From assembly GCA_029207755.1 (NCBI GenBank), contig JARCOQ010000006.1, positions 20,806,890 to 20,870,889 of the forward strand: a DNA stretch of 64,000 nt. Direction: 5' to 3'. The DNA comes from Chamaea fasciata. Lineage: Eukaryota; Chordata; Aves; Passeriformes; Sylviidae. Position 1 is the stretch's first letter, and each line of letters begins with the position of its first letter. Under the pieces are notes generated by a model. It was not told the origin of the DNA. It made no database searches and worked only from the letters and a program-made list of their open reading frames with translations. Of this stretch, positions 45,782 to 59,307 are shown piece after piece. The translations under genes and the position numbers were made by a program.

Positions 45782-47599
45782 GATGGAATAGAATAACATG
45801 ATTTTTTCAGTTACAAAACCCAAGACAAAAACTTATTTTACTTTTTTACCCAGCAACTGGAAGCCCAGCTAATAATACCATAAGCTCATGCTGATCAACA
45901 TTTGGATTTTGAGTTGAACTGAATGAAAAAAAATACAACTCTCACTAACTTACACGAAGTAAGTTCATTGGCGAGTGGTAAGTGTTCTGGGTTATTTTTT
46001 TGCTTAATCATTCACTGAAAAATGTGCCTACATTCTGCTTCTTGTCCATAAAAAAGTTTCAGCAATGTGAATAGGATAGGTGGGTGAGCAAAATTACTTT
46101 AGTTAGGCCTGATGAGTGTCAGATGACTACCCCAACCTACAACATCTGTGGGAAGGTAATTGGAAAGGAGCTCCCTTCTTCAAGAGAACCAGTGTCACCC
46201 TACAGTGACTTAGGGAAGCAGAACAATCATAGTTCTTCTATTTATTTTCTATGTCCTGTATGGAAGAGACCACCCTTAATAGCTTTCCTTATTTAATATT
46301 GCCCCAAAAATATTTTACACTTGTTCCAATTTTGATTAGGGAGATACACAGACAAAAATATGAAGCTTGATGTATGACAAAATAAGCCAGAAATTTATAT
46401 CTACTAGTAGTTTTATAATGTTTCATACTCTGTTATGACTTTGGTATTCTTGTGCAGCTAACACATAATCTTTGGAAATAAAATTTCTATATATGTTAAA
46501 CTTCTCTCATGATACTTCTTTGTCATACCATTAGAGAGGACCAATAAAAAAGGCTTATGGTATTCTAAAAATCTGCTAAACACACACCTGGGCTTGTTTG
46601 CTTTTTTTGTATTATGTGCCTTAAATTAGTTAAATTGTCTTGTCTCCATTCTTTTCTCTACAAAGATATATTTAGTGGATAAATAAAAAAAGAAATGCAA
46701 AAACTCAGCAAGGCTTAAAAATTTCAGAGGTAGCTCACTATGGAAAAAAATATATCATTAAATTGATTTTTTGAAACTATAAAGCTTGAAGAATTTTTTA
46801 AAATATATTTTTATTGAATCTTAATTTCTCACAGAGGTATTGCAATAATTCTTAAAAGCTAATAATGTAGTTAAGCTAATTCCTGTTTAAAAATTTACCT
46901 GAATTTTAAAATGAATTAAAACTCTGAAAACTGCTGTGTGTATTAGCTTTCAATGTCAAACAGTACACCAAAGAAAACATAAAGTAGCAAGCAAGAAAAC
47001 TGACTCTTTGGTGTTGAAGACTAGACCCTTTTATGAACATATTAATGACAGATATTGTTTTTCACTTGGTATGCACCAAGGCATAATGAATTTAGGGCCC
47101 CAAACTGAAATATATTTTCCTCCAGAAAGCACAGTCATTTAAAGAACCATTGATTCACACTCCTAGTGTGTTGACACTTTACGATGACTTTCTTCAGAGC
47201 CAACTTATCTTACTTTTCAGATAATAAATAATGCACAAAGGAAATAAAACAATGCATGAACACATAAAAACCCCCACACAGTCATATGGGTATTTTTTCA
47301 ATGGAGTACTGTCCTTATTGAATATTAAGGTCACTTATATGATGCAGAAGACTTATCAAATCAGTAACATTTATTAACCTTTCTTTTCATTTACTAATGT
47401 AATCTATTTAGGATGAATATTTTCTTAATTTTTAAAACGCTTTAATAAGTCATTTATATGTATATTTTACTTAAATGTATATTTTTATTATATTAGATTT
47501 AAATGTATATTTTTATTATATTGGATTTATTCATCCCAGTTTCAAGAATTAAATGAGTGGTTTTTTAAACCATGTATCATTAATATAAATGAATTTGCT
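45782..47599. other. unassigned AT-rich DNA
   Basis: No gene or interspersed repeat recognised. A 27/28-bp unit is tandemly doubled at 47471-47525. Confidence 0.5.
47471..47525. repeat. two-copy tandem repeat, 27-28 bp unit
   Basis: The unit TTAAATGTATATTTTTATTA plus TATTAGA is followed by a near-identical second copy ending TATTGGA. A partial third copy may precede it. Confidence 0.85.
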
Positions 47600-48105
47600 T
47601 GTGGTGGTGTCTGGAGTCGTTTACCGGCTTGTTGACTTACCAGTCCGCATGCAATGCACAATTTTGTATCCTTTAGGTTTGGTGGATCTGAACCTCAGGC
47701 CGAAGCGTAGAGAGGGCATGGAAGAAGAAAGAATGATTCTCATGTGGGTTGGAGCTAGGTGTTTATTGCTTCCACAGGGCCACCTCCAGAGTGACTCCTG
47801 GGGTTCTGGTTTCAGCTTTTGAATGGGGGGTGTGGGGAGGGGCAAGGGTGAACCATAACCAATACCAGGTAAGGAGGGAGTGACCAAGACAGAAACACAA
47901 TACACAGGACATCTGATACATGATACAGGGCGGAGAAGTCATAGGCTCTGCCAATCACCCCAGCCTCTCACCAGCGTCTGGGCGGGGTTGCAGGGAGATG
48001 GACAGGACCCACAACCAGGGAAAAACCAAAGGGGTTAGAACCCGGGGTAGTCTGGAACAAACCATTCTACATAAAATTACAAATTAATAATTTCACACCG
48101 CAACA
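47600..48105 (-). repeat. solo LTR with exact 6-bp target duplication
   Basis: The element is bounded by TGTGGTGGTG at 47600 and ACCGCAACA at 48105, and flanked on both sides by TTTGCT (47594-47599 and 48106-48111). That is a perfect 6-bp target duplication. A 6-bp duplication is typical of class II (beta/alpha-like, ERVK) retroviruses. On the minus strand the AATAAA polyadenylation signal lies within GCAATAAAC (47761-47769). The 506 bp contain no viral genes, so the provirus was reduced to a solo LTR by recombination between its two LTRs. Open frames on both strands here are shadows. Confidence 0.9.
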
Positions 48106-51100
48106 TTTGCTCAGGTATAAAATATTGTCTTATTTCAAGTGATATATTCTTTAACTGGGCTTTCTATAATTATACATAATTTTAGCATACAATTAGAATT
48201 GATAAATATTATGGAAGAGTCAGTCATCTAACTGTAATCTTAAAATCAAATTGTTTATTCTAAATGAGTCATTAAGAATTGCTAGATCATCATTGAAGAA
48301 TAAGAATCCTCCTACAAGGAGGGTAAAAAATCTAGAGTAAAGAATACCATAATTCTAAAATAGTTGTTTCCAAATCTGTCTCTGCAGAAAACATTCTTTC
48401 TCCATTGAATATACAGAGAAATCTGACCAACAAATTGAGATTAAAGTCCTAAGAGAAGCTTTCAACTGGATGAAATTATTTTTCCAAAAAATATCCAGAT
48501 ACTGTTTTCCTTTTCACTTGTTTTCCTTGTTAACTCATAGCTCAGTTCATGCTGCAAGACATGTATGTATGGCTTGGAAAGGGCAGACTGACTGAAGGAA
48601 GAATAATAGTATACAAACCCATCATAAAGCCACCGGCCTGGGAGCACGGGGGAAATAGTCCAAGGTCTCTCAAAATTTCTGCAAGTTCTCTCTGTGTTAA
48701 ATATGGTTGCAGCCTAACCTCAGCATACAGACAGTCTTTGTTTCTCTGGAATTTAAATCTAATGAAACCATGAGCAGGCACACAAATATTCCTGTCATTC
48801 ATATATATGCATGCATGTGTGTGTACACATAAAGTCATTTGTTTATTTTGCTTTAGGAACTGTCTGTTCACTCACTTCTAGGATAAAGATAGAATATAAA
48901 AAACTAATTTTCTGAGATCAAAATAGCATTAGAAACATGACGAGGATGTACTTCTAGAATTTGTGAAAGCATTTCTAATTCAAGACTTTTTCTCTGTTTT
49001 CCAACCTCATGCATTTTTGCCTTTTCTCAAATAATTTTCCTCACTCCCTAAATTTCTTGCTTTGTTCCTTTCGTTCCTCTTCTTTCTAGATACTTCTCTG
49101 ACTGTTTTCTCCTTGGTTGTGTATTTTACCCTGCTTCTTCTTTTGAAGTCAGCAGCAAATCTTGTATTGATTTCAGCATGAGTAAGATCAGCTTTCACTC
49201 CTTTGCTTCTCTCCATTTTGCTATCTCTAATAGCTGGTAGCAAAATCCCACTGACAGAGGCTCTGATCTCTGAAGTGCTGGTACACCATGCTTTTGAGTT
49301 TTGATCCAAAGTCAGATCACTTTTTGACAGCCAGAACTGTATCAAAATACAAGCACTATTGTGCTGAAAAAAAACCCGAAAACAACCAGCGATTATGAAC
49401 TATGTTTTATTCTTTTCAACTAGTGCTGAGCGTTAAGATTTCTTGTGTCATGTGATTTCTACTTCTCAACTACTTAACTTCCCTCAGTGATCATATTCAT
49501 GCTGTCATTAATTCTACCACTCAGGAAGGCAAGCTGCAAAGAAAGCAGAACAAGACAGAAAGCAGTACTTCTTCTATTTAGCTCCTGGAATATCTTCACC
49601 AATTAGCTCAGTAAAAGATAGATTAAGATTTTGAGGATATTTTTGTTGATATGACTTATATCAATAGAAGGTATATTAAAGCCAACACTGTTACTTGCAA
49701 AGATTTGTTCTCATGTCTCACAAAGCAAAGGTGAACAGCATGGTACTCTGTTCTCATGTTGTCCTTGACACCTGTCTGAACTTGCTTTATAATCCATCAC
49801 CAAGAAAAACTTTGTCAGGATTAAACATTTTACCATAGCTGAAATATTGATGGATAAGTTTGGTCTGCAACATGAGTCCTGAATGTCTTATTTTTCATCT
49901 GAAATTTGATTTTGTTTGCTTGTATTTCTATATCTATATGTGTGTGTATAGGCACACAAAAATCTACACATACGTCTGCATACACAAATGTAAGAGAGAA
50001 AAGGACCATGAACAAGTGGTACTGTGTGTAAGAACACCTTCAGTTAAAAGGGAATGTAATGTGACATATTATGGCAATCCTGGGACTTATAATATATAAA
50101 CTTATTCTTGAAGGCATTATTTAATGCTTTCAAGTAGCAGGCAAGATTTCTTTCATGGTATTACTTTATGCTGTCTGCAAAATCAATTTATATCTGGGCT
50201 GAAAAAATATGAAGGAGTAAATCTTCTTGCATGACTCCTAAAATCTACTGTCAAGAGGAACCACTTATGATAACACTTGAAATCTTAAAATTGTATTTCC
50301 ATAATCACATTAGATGAAGCTTCCCATACCAATTCATCCCAGATACAACTGATCTATTATTGTGTTTCTTTTCTGCATGGAAAAATTGTGAAAGAAAGTC
50401 AAAGATGAGATAATAAAAACAGTGAAATGAACAAAAATAGAAGAGATGAATATTCCAATTAAGAATACAAACATAGCTTTACAAAAGTAACAGGTGGGGG
50501 GGAGGGGGTGTTTGTCAACTTAGCATGCAAGACATCTGTATTGTTAAGAATATTTAATGTCTGTTCATTAAAAATCAAATTTTGGTATTACCTAAAATGC
50601 GGTATCAAAAATGCTATTGAATATAGTTAGTCTCCCTTAAATAATGTCTGTGAAATGATTCTGATTTCCTCTAAAGATGCAATTTTTTGATGTCAGAAAA
50701 AACCCAACAGCTTTGAATGGAAATTAATAATTCATTGGTATTCTTTTCCTCTTAAAATATCATAAAAGTAAAACTTTTTAAAAAAAATCTAAGAGAAAAA
50801 ATATAGACTGAATTTAAAAATACTTTTCTTGGTTGTCCAACATATTTGAAAAAAAAAACTTTTTGTAAGAATATCCACTTGGAATTTCTTAATAATTTAT
50901 AAGGAAAGTCTTTCTTTGTATTGAAAGCCATTTTGAAACTAACCCAACTGTAAGGGCTCATTACATACATACAATAAATTTTAAACAATCTGACCAATTT
51001 TTCAGACTCTGGAAAAAGGAAAAAAAAGTCAAGACCTAAGTAAAACTTTAGAAGTCACAAAGAGAAATCACTTAGAAATCACTTTGACATATTAATGGCA

Positions 51101-53454
51101 TTGTGCTAACCTCTCAGTATGGAATACTAATCATATTGCATTAGCTTACAATTATCAACTACTTCATTTGGGTATTAATCATAAGGTAATTTTTAAATTT
51201 TTCTCTATATATTACGTATATAGCATTGAAATTATGCTTGTTGACACAATATTGTACTCTAACCCTGATTAAATGGTAGTTCTCTGATGATAAAACCACT
51301 TAAATATATTTTCTAGGGCATTTCTGTTTCATGATTGTATTTTCAGCCTATAATAGGCTTGGTGGCCAAAGGTCATGTCGAAAATTTTATACAGACTTTA
51401 AAAATGTGTAATACAAAATCAACATATATATATATATAAAATAAAATTAAGAATACTTAATTAACATGCAATTTTTTTCTGAATGAATGTCTCTTATGCA
51501 GCCATGCATTGCTGTTTGATAGCAATACCTAGAAAAATGTATCAAATATTAAAAAAAATATAAAGTATATACTTCCACTAAAATATATTTGTTGAGTAAT
51601 CTTTAACTAAGAAAAAATTGTCTCTTTTTCAGTTCAAGAGGCACTGCCACTGGAGCTTGTGGCTGTATCTGACGTCCGCTGTTCAAGAAGAATTTGCTAT
51701 AAGAACCATTGAAACTATTTGGAGGTTGAGGTTGAAGCTCAATGAACAATTTTTTTTTCTTAATGAATTAGTAGGTGAACGTTATATTAAGCAGCAGAGA
51801 AAGTTATAATAAATAATAATTTTCTTTTATTTGTTTCAAAAGTGCAAAAAATCCAGTGTCTAGGAAATCAGTAAGTTAAGCTAAAAGATGTGTTTACTGT
51901 AAGATCAAACTCGGACCACTTTATCACCTTAAAAACAGCTCGTCTTTGGCAAAGGAACCTTTTAGCTATGATTGCATATTTTTAAAAGAGACTGTAATTT
52001 TAAAAGAAACTGGAATTTGTCTAGTGAAGCAGAAAGATGTAGGATATTCAAAACAGCATAATAAATAAACGTCTCTTCTAGCTTTTTAATGAATGTAGTA
52101 TAAAGCCAAGGCTGATAAATACTAACAATGTATTGACAGCTAGTTGCATCTTTGATCCTAATTGAATTCACTTGTCAAACGATACATGAAAGAGTGGCTA
52201 CATTTTCAGATGACTGCATTATACATGGATTTTATGAGCTCTGATGATTCTGTCTGTTTTAAGACCCAGAAAGAAGAAAAAGGATTCTGTTCTTCTTTAG
52301 GATCAACAAAATACCAATGCTCATTTATTGATTCTTCCCCATATTCTGTCTTTAATAGATATTGTCTTTACCAACAAAGTATTGGCTAAAAAGGTCTAGT
52401 AATTTCAAGAAAGCTTTGTTTCAAGAATCCTCTGTAAGCTAACACAAGACACTTCTTTCATATGTTTATACTGTGTGCCTGTATTAGGAAGCAGATCTCT
52501 TAGGAGGAAATGATTCACCTTCTGGGTTCCTGTAAAATTGCTATTTGTTGTCTGCCAGAAATGTGTCTACAAGGAGTGGTGGTACTCCTTGTTGAATTTC
52601 TACTGCAGGTTCCAGCTTCTCTGAATATTTTATCAAGGTCCTTATCATAATTTATTATGTTGAATTTCACGTCATGAGGTGTGCATTAACATCACTGCAA
52701 CTGTATAGATTCTTTGATTAATAAAAATTACTGATTTATCTTTTTTTTAAAAAAAAATCATTGTTAAATAAATAGAGTATTAATACTGTATTAGCAACAA
52801 ATAAGATTCATGTTTAAGAATCCAGAATATAGCCGATAGCTGAATCCTCTGATGCTTTTATAACTAAATCTGGACCTGGTCCATTATGAAATTATTTACA
52901 GCATATTGCTTTTGTTACTTTTGTTCCTTTCACTACTTGTCATGCTATTCTATTTGATTTGCCTATAGGCAAGTCCTAAATCCCATGTATGGCAACCTGT
53001 GTGTTTAAATAAGCTTCTGTTTCAAACAAAATATTTTTAATTTTAGGTAGCAGATTACTCCTTTTCTCTAAAGACACTTTCACCATGTGATTTTTTAGCA
53101 TTCAGTTTGGATAAGTGAAGTAGAAACTTTTATGCTCAAACACATAAGAAAGTAATTTTAATGAAAATGTAAATAAAGAATCATTGCTCTGTGTTTGTGC
53201 CTATGAAATAGAGTTTACATGCCACATTTTTGCAGTTTTTCAGACTTTTTATAAATTCAGGGAGAGGGATCTGAATTAGTCCCTAATTCACTATTTATAT
53301 TAAAAAATAAATGCCTGAGGATTGCTTCTGTGCTACAGGAAAAAATAGTATATAATAGCATTTTATGTCTGCTTTTGCTTCCAGATGTGTTCTTCAAGAA
53401 TAAGAAGAAAACTTAGAATAAGAATGTCTTGTGCTTAAAAGGAAAAGCTTTAGT
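48106..53454. other. unassigned AT-rich DNA, 5.3 kb
   Basis: No interspersed repeat recognised. Minor simple repeats are a G-rich run at 50494-50510 and a TA run at 51423-51438. A minus-strand open frame at 49007-49363 and a short frame behind an acceptor-like site at 51617 are noted separately. Confidence 0.45.
49007..49363 (-). other. exon-like open frame on minus strand
   Basis: On the minus strand a good acceptor-like sequence (GGGTTTTTTTTCAG) ends at 49364, and the frame then stays open for 118 codons to TGA at 49007-49009. The first third is of mixed composition; the last half is rich in Lys and Arg (a KYTTKEKTVREVSRKK-type stretch). I do not recognise a domain. It could be a terminal exon of an unrecognised transcript, but purine-rich DNA gives such frames by chance and I find no partner exons. 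Confidence 0.15.
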
Positions 53455-53660
53455 GGGGAGCTGTGAGACAGCCTCTGCTAGGACCCATGATAGAGCAGTT
53501 CTTGGAGAACTACAGCCTGTGGGAGACGCCCATACTGGAGTGGCTGGTGAAGGACTGTGTCCCATTGAAGGGACTCCACATGGAACAGGGCAGCAGAAGG
53601 GATGAACTGTTACAAACTGACCACAGCTCCCCACTACCCATTTTTCTTGGGAGCTCGTTG
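53455..53660 (+). repeat. LTR fragment of the 62138-63192 family
   Basis: The plus strand holds the internal modules of the large LTR at 62.1-63.2 kb: ATAGAGCAGTTCTTGGAGAACTACAGCC, TGGTGAAGGACTGTGTCCCATTGAAGGGACTCCACATGGAACAGGG, then GATGAACTGTTACAAACTGACC. Both LTR ends are missing. The overlapping 88- and 80-codon frames are by-products of the repeat. Confidence 0.75.
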
Positions 53661-54504
53661 GTAAATGGTCACCATGCATATAAAATCAAGTATGTGGATC
53701 CCTGACTTCTCCTGTAACAGTCTTCCAGATGGACCACTGCAGTCAGGCACTATAGGAGAAGCCATCAGCTACAGATGTTACCTTTTTGGTAAGGTGAAGA
53801 AAAAAGAAACAAAAACAAACAACACAAAGTTCTAGGATAGTTAAGACTGTTTTGCACAGTTGCTGTTTTTGAGAATATTGAACAGCTAAAGATTTTGTTC
53901 TGTGGCTTGTTACAGTCTAGGATAGCGGTGGACCTTTACTAAATCCAGCATAATTGGTTCTGTGTTCTGGAGGTATTTAGATTTTTCCTGGATTACTGCC
54001 ATAATTAGGTAACTTAGTCGAGTAAATGAGGTTTGTGGAGTTCAGATGTTTGAATGATTAATCTATTCATCAAGTGACAGATGTTTTGGGTTTTTTAGGA
54101 GAATTTCTTTGGCCTCTTATTGATTATGTTGTCTGAACTGAAAATTAACATAAGGCAGCAGAAGTCAATTGATCAGTTCTTTACAATTAAGATTAGCTGC
54201 TATATATAAGATGCATAAATTTTCATAGATGGGTTTTAAGGAGTAATGCTGTTTGAATCTAAATGATATGACATACATTAGACTAATATACAGAGTTGTA
54301 AAGACCCTAAAATGAGGTAATTAACCTTTTACTTTTATCTCTAAAGCTCTACTAAAACCACTATTATTCACTTACTATCTATGAAGAGACCACTTCACCA
54401 GGTTTCAGCTCAAAAATATTCATAGCATGAAAACAATAGCTGAAAGCTAATTCCAATTTATTGAGTGAAATTCTTCCCAAAAGAGCATGCAATGAAATCT
54501 ATCA
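53661..54504. other. unassigned AT-rich DNA
   Basis: No gene or recognisable repeat. The sequence is ordinary AT-rich DNA. Confidence 0.5.
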
Positions 54505-54628
54505 AGGCTGGGTTGGATGGAGCCCTGAGGAGCCTAGTTTAGTGAAAGGTGTCCCTGTTCATGACAAGGAGCAGAACTCAATGACCATTAATGTCCCTTC
54601 CAACTCAAACCATTCTATAATTCTGTGA
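54505..54628 (+). mobile_element. CR1 LINE, 3' tail
   Basis: The plus strand reads GGCTGGGTTGGATGGAGCCCTGAGGAGCCTAG, GTGTCCCTGTTCATGACAAGGAGCAGAACT, CCCTTCCAACTCAAACCATTCTATAATTCTGTGA. This is the canonical last ~120 bases of avian CR1. Confidence 0.92.
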
Positions 54629-55097
54629 CAAGTATGTGGGCATGCACTTGTGAGAAAAAAAAAACCAAAACAAAACAAAAAACAAACAAAACAACCTATT
54701 ATAAGTAAGTCTAAATGAAGTAAAATTTATTTACAGCTTAGTTTCAGTATTTTTTCCATATCAAGAAAAGATTAGCCACTATTCATAACCTGTGTAAAAG
54801 ATCATCTCTACATGGCTGTGTTGTGCTACTGGTATTAGAGCATGTCTCTTGGATCTTTTAAATTGTGATATAAATTGTGTATATTTGATATATCATTACA
54901 TGAAGTTTTGCTTCTTAAATGGAGGTGACATAAAATGATGGCAGTTACAATTCCTCATTTTCTACTCTTCTCTCAGTTGTCTTTCAATCAACAGAAGGTT
55001 TCGTCCTCTAATCAATTAGGAGAATATAAAATATGAAAATTTTAGAATTCAAAGAGAAAAAAGAAAGCATTGGTTGTTTTTGGTTTTGTTTTTTGGT

Positions 55098-55099
<2 letters not shown>

Positions 55100-55148
<49 letters not shown>
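55100..55148. repeat. poly(T) tract, 49 T
   Basis: An uninterrupted T run, preceded by TTTTGGTTTTGTTTTTTGGTGG. On the minus strand it is a poly(A) tract with no polyadenylation signal before it, so I read it as a simple repeat. Confidence 0.95.
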
Positions 55149-58100
55149 CCTAGAATCCAAGGTCATCAAAACGTATTACACTGTAGACCTAAAGACATCT
55201 GATCTGAAGACAATAAGATACTCCTGTTAAAAGCACATTTGACTGCGTCCCCAGAGATGAAAGGCAAGTGACTAATCATCTCAGTTCTTTGTCTGGGTTT
55301 ATTTTTTTTAAATATCAGAAGAGAACCTGCAGAGCACAAAAGCAGTAACAAGGATGAAGGTCAGTTAGAATATTGTTGTACCACCACTTATAAAGAAAAC
55401 AGCTCCAATGTATTTTAAAAAAATCAAAGAGGCTTTTATGCACTCACTAATATAAGATGCCAAAGTGCTGTTAGTAGCAGATTTAAAGAGATTTTTGCTT
55501 GTGGTGATCAAAACCAGCAGGCATGCTTGTTTTACAAACAGAATCTGACTCCTTTTGTGTATAATTCGTGAAGACACATAATGCATTTTCTATCACAGAC
55601 AAAGAAATACAAGGTTTTTAGTATCTTTCACGTAACAGATCAGATTTAGGAGATGGTTAGTATGGAAGGTTTTTCATCTGACTGACTGAACCTATTAGAG
55701 TGAGGCCCCAGCCTGCTGATATTCTTCTCCAGCACTGAGACAATCCAATGGTAATCCTGAATTAAATCAGTACACACTGGAAAGTCTTAAAGAACAGCAA
55801 CAACAACAAAAAAAAGATGAATAACAGAAAAAAAAAAAAAGGATTTTGAGGAAACAGTACCCACCCTTTCTTTTTTACCATGTCTCTGCTGAGCAGAGAC
55901 ACTTAAGTAATGTTGACTTTCAAATATTCACCTCAGAGATACAAGAGTACAGTTACTTCTTTGCTGCTTAGTTTCTGGAAGGATGTTAAAATGCGATTAC
56001 TGAAGAGAAGTGCTCATTGCATGAAATTTATAAAGAAGGTTCTCAATAAATTAAGCAAACAGGCACAATAGCTTTCAAAAAATAGTTCTCAAAAGTAGTT
56101 CTCATGTTCTATTCTGTTTTTGTAGTTTGCTGTACTGACTTTCACCTTATATGGCGCTTTTTGTGCTTGACTGCAGACCATATGTTTCATGTCATATCTA
56201 CGAATTACAGGGTGCTGTGTTTGCCTGTCAGATTCTTCTTCTTCATGGACTTTACTTCTAACCAGAAGCATGTGTGGTAAAACAGAAGCATATGTCTTAT
56301 GTGAATAATTGCACTTCAAATGAATTTATTTGAATGCTGTGTATAAAATGGTATCATTTAATTATTTAAAACATATGTTAAATAATCTAGCTAAAATTTT
56401 AATTGCAAATGTTGTATAACCTGCTTCTTGCAATTCACACATGTGCAGGTTTCAGTGTCCAGAGCAGGCACTCACGTCCACTGCAGTTCATTAATGTTTT
56501 AGCTGCCACAGTTGTGCTAATCTTTTTCTGTGGCATATGGGTTCACTCAGTAGTTGTTTGGTGAAAGTAAATTAGATTGTTAATTCTGTTCTGGGATTCT
56601 ACTCTTTTTTACTGCTGTGCATTAATTCTATTAACACATCCGTTGAGAAACTTTGTGCCAAGATGAATAACTAGCACAAATGAAAGATAGTTCTGCAGTT
56701 CATTAAATAGGTGATAAAAAGGCAGACTGTGTGGTAGGCAATAACAGTCAGACAGAAAGTAAACAAATAATGTTTGTCTTGGCAGAGTACTAGCTGATAC
56801 GGCAATCTTTATGCAGCCTTTCCAATATATCATGATAAAATCTGTCACACAGATCTCAGAAAAATCAAGGCTACATTTACAGAACTTGTTAAACACAAAA
56901 ATTATGCCCTTATGATGTGTAAAATCTGCTGCTAGTTTCCATGCTTATATATTCTCTTATTGCTCCCAACATTCCCAGTAACTGTAAATGGCATGAAACA
57001 AGCCAACCACCAGAACAACTCCCAGATCACATCAACCCAATGTTTAGTATGGGGTAGAGCACATGTTCTATGAACCAACCTTATATGTGCTGTATGCACA
57101 TTTCCTGACAAATGACAGATGGCACACTCTGCATGATTAAAAAATTCACAAGTTCCCATTACTCAGCCTTGAGCACACAATAAAGTCATGACCTAGTCAG
57201 GTGACTCCTGAGATGCAGGAAAAGGTAGAGGCTCTATTCTGGAAGGCAGCCTTCAACCTAGACTCTGTTGGCTATGTTGCATTTCATGTTTTGTAATGGG
57301 GGAAAAAGAGACACACATCTTACAGGAATTCAAGAACTTTAGTGCAACTTTAATCTCAAAAACCAAAATAAACCACAACATTTTTAACAGCTAGTCTGAC
57401 ACAGTGATACTGACATTCACAATCCAAAATATCCAATCAAAGCAAAATAAATATTAATGCAATTAATAACTGTTGCACAAAATTTTCCTACTGTAATTTT
57501 TTCTTTCATGTTACACTTACAGTCCAGATGCACAATACTACTACTCCTCAAGAGGAATGAGGTATTTCATCAAAATGACAGCATCCCAAATTCTTCACCA
57601 TACAGTATGTGGTGTTGATAGTGGTATTTTCTTTTCCTTAGTCTGGGATTCTCTTGGGACCATTCATGTCTCTTTTCTAACACAACTTTACATCTTGCAT
57701 TTTCTACATAAGTCCACAAGCCCACATTACAGTTTAAGCTACTATTTATTTTTAACACATACATTTTACATGTTAGATACTTGCTCTTTATTCATTTTGT
57801 TACCCTTAAAATCATTTTGCCCACATTTCTTATCTTTGACTGCTGTTTATATTCCCAGTGCCATCCAATGCCATCCTTTGCCTCTTCTATTACCGTGCCA
57901 TGGCTGCACTGCCTTTAAATGCCTCATTCACCTCCCTTTTCAAAGGGCTGCACTGTGCACCCTGGTGGATCAACGTATTTGTTTTAAAGACAAAATATGC
58001 ATAAAATAAAGAACAGAAATATTTTTAAAGATGCTTTGAAAGTTTGGACTATTTAAATGTTAAAATCCTCAGCCCACCAAGAGTTCTGTTCTAAATATTC

Positions 58101-58539
58101 ACACAGAACATTAATGCTAATACTGAAAATGCTAAAGGTACTATATATATAGCACAAATACCACAGCATCAGTGTTATCCTATGTCAATTATTGATAGGT
58201 TAGCATGTGAAACATTTTGTGATCTTCATAGCTGTACAAATTGAGATAGACAATCAATCATGTTAACTGCACAATGTCTTATGTGCATCCTCTGTACAGA
58301 AAAAAAACAAATTGTGATGAATAACAGGTTTGTAATGTTCAGACTGAAGAGTTAGACACAAAAAAGGGTAAGTAAAAAAATTTAATCCAAGTATTATTCT
58401 TTATTTTTTTCTGTAAAGTAAGAAAGACTGCTTCTGCACCCTTGCTTCACAAAAGATTGACAAAGGAGGGAAGAAAGGGAAGAGGAGTCCCCACTCCAGT
58501 CACAGCTGAAGTTAGTGTTCTTCCTGCAGCAGTGGACAT

Positions 58540-58562
58540 GACATGCCATGCCATGCCATGCT
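58540..58562 (+). repeat. (ATGCC)n short tandem repeat
   Basis: About four and a half units of ATGCC with one change. On the minus strand it gives the alternating His, Gly, Met, Ala and Trp residues of short frames that I do not regard as genes. Confidence 0.85.
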
Positions 58563-59287
58563 ATGAGACATACTGTGCTGTTGAGAGAAGCATATTGCCC
58601 TGCTGTATGCAAGAAAAATTGAAAAGTTACAACTTTGCCCAGTCCAGAAATTTACTTGTCCATATGTGCTTGTGAATGTAGTCAATAATGAAATCACACA
58701 GGAAAAAAATTAAGAAATGATACTTTATAAGTAGATGGCGAAGCAAGAAAACAGCAACTAAGCCTCTAAGAAGACAGAGAAGAGAGAAGCTGAAGTTGAA
58801 AGAAAAAGTAGTTTTGCTTTTAGAATACACTTTGAAATGTAATGACTTGATGCAGACAGTAACATCTGGTTCTGTGCAAAGGCAGATTAATCTGCACCTC
58901 TTGATATCTTCACAACATGTTTAACAAAATGGAAGAGAAACTTGAAGGCCACATTTTTCTGATTGGTATTCAGTTGTGCCTGAGATTATGTCTGCTTGAT
59001 ATGTAATAAATTCCTGATGATCTCTAAAAGCATTAAATAAAACATTAGTTCTCGTGTAATTATTTTGCATTTCTGTTTCTCAATAATATTGCAGAAGTGC
59101 TTTCTTGTACACAACCTGCTACTTCCATTTTGACATGCCATCCATTAAACTTTGGTCCACAAGGGCAAGGAGCTAGCATTTGCTTCTAGGGAAGTAAGGA
59201 GGACAGGGGAAGTTCCAGAGAAACACACATTAACATATCACCAAGTTAATTTATCTCAAATGTTAGCAAAAATCAAGTTGTTTTCTT

Positions 59288-59307
59288 GGGGGGGGGGGGG
59301 GGGGGGG
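59288..59307 (+). repeat. poly(G) tract, 20 G
   Basis: An uninterrupted run of 20 G between TTTTCTT and AAGG. Such a run can form quadruplex structures and is prone to sequencing error. Confidence 0.9.

Noticed and set aside
57557..58009. 150-codon plus-strand frame
   Set aside because: Composition follows pyrimidine-rich DNA, there is no motif or splice context, and its length is within chance expectation.
58512..58612. CATGCCATGC repeats considered as a CRISPR-like array
   Set aside because: The unit is only 5 bp, there are no spacers, and the host is a vertebrate.
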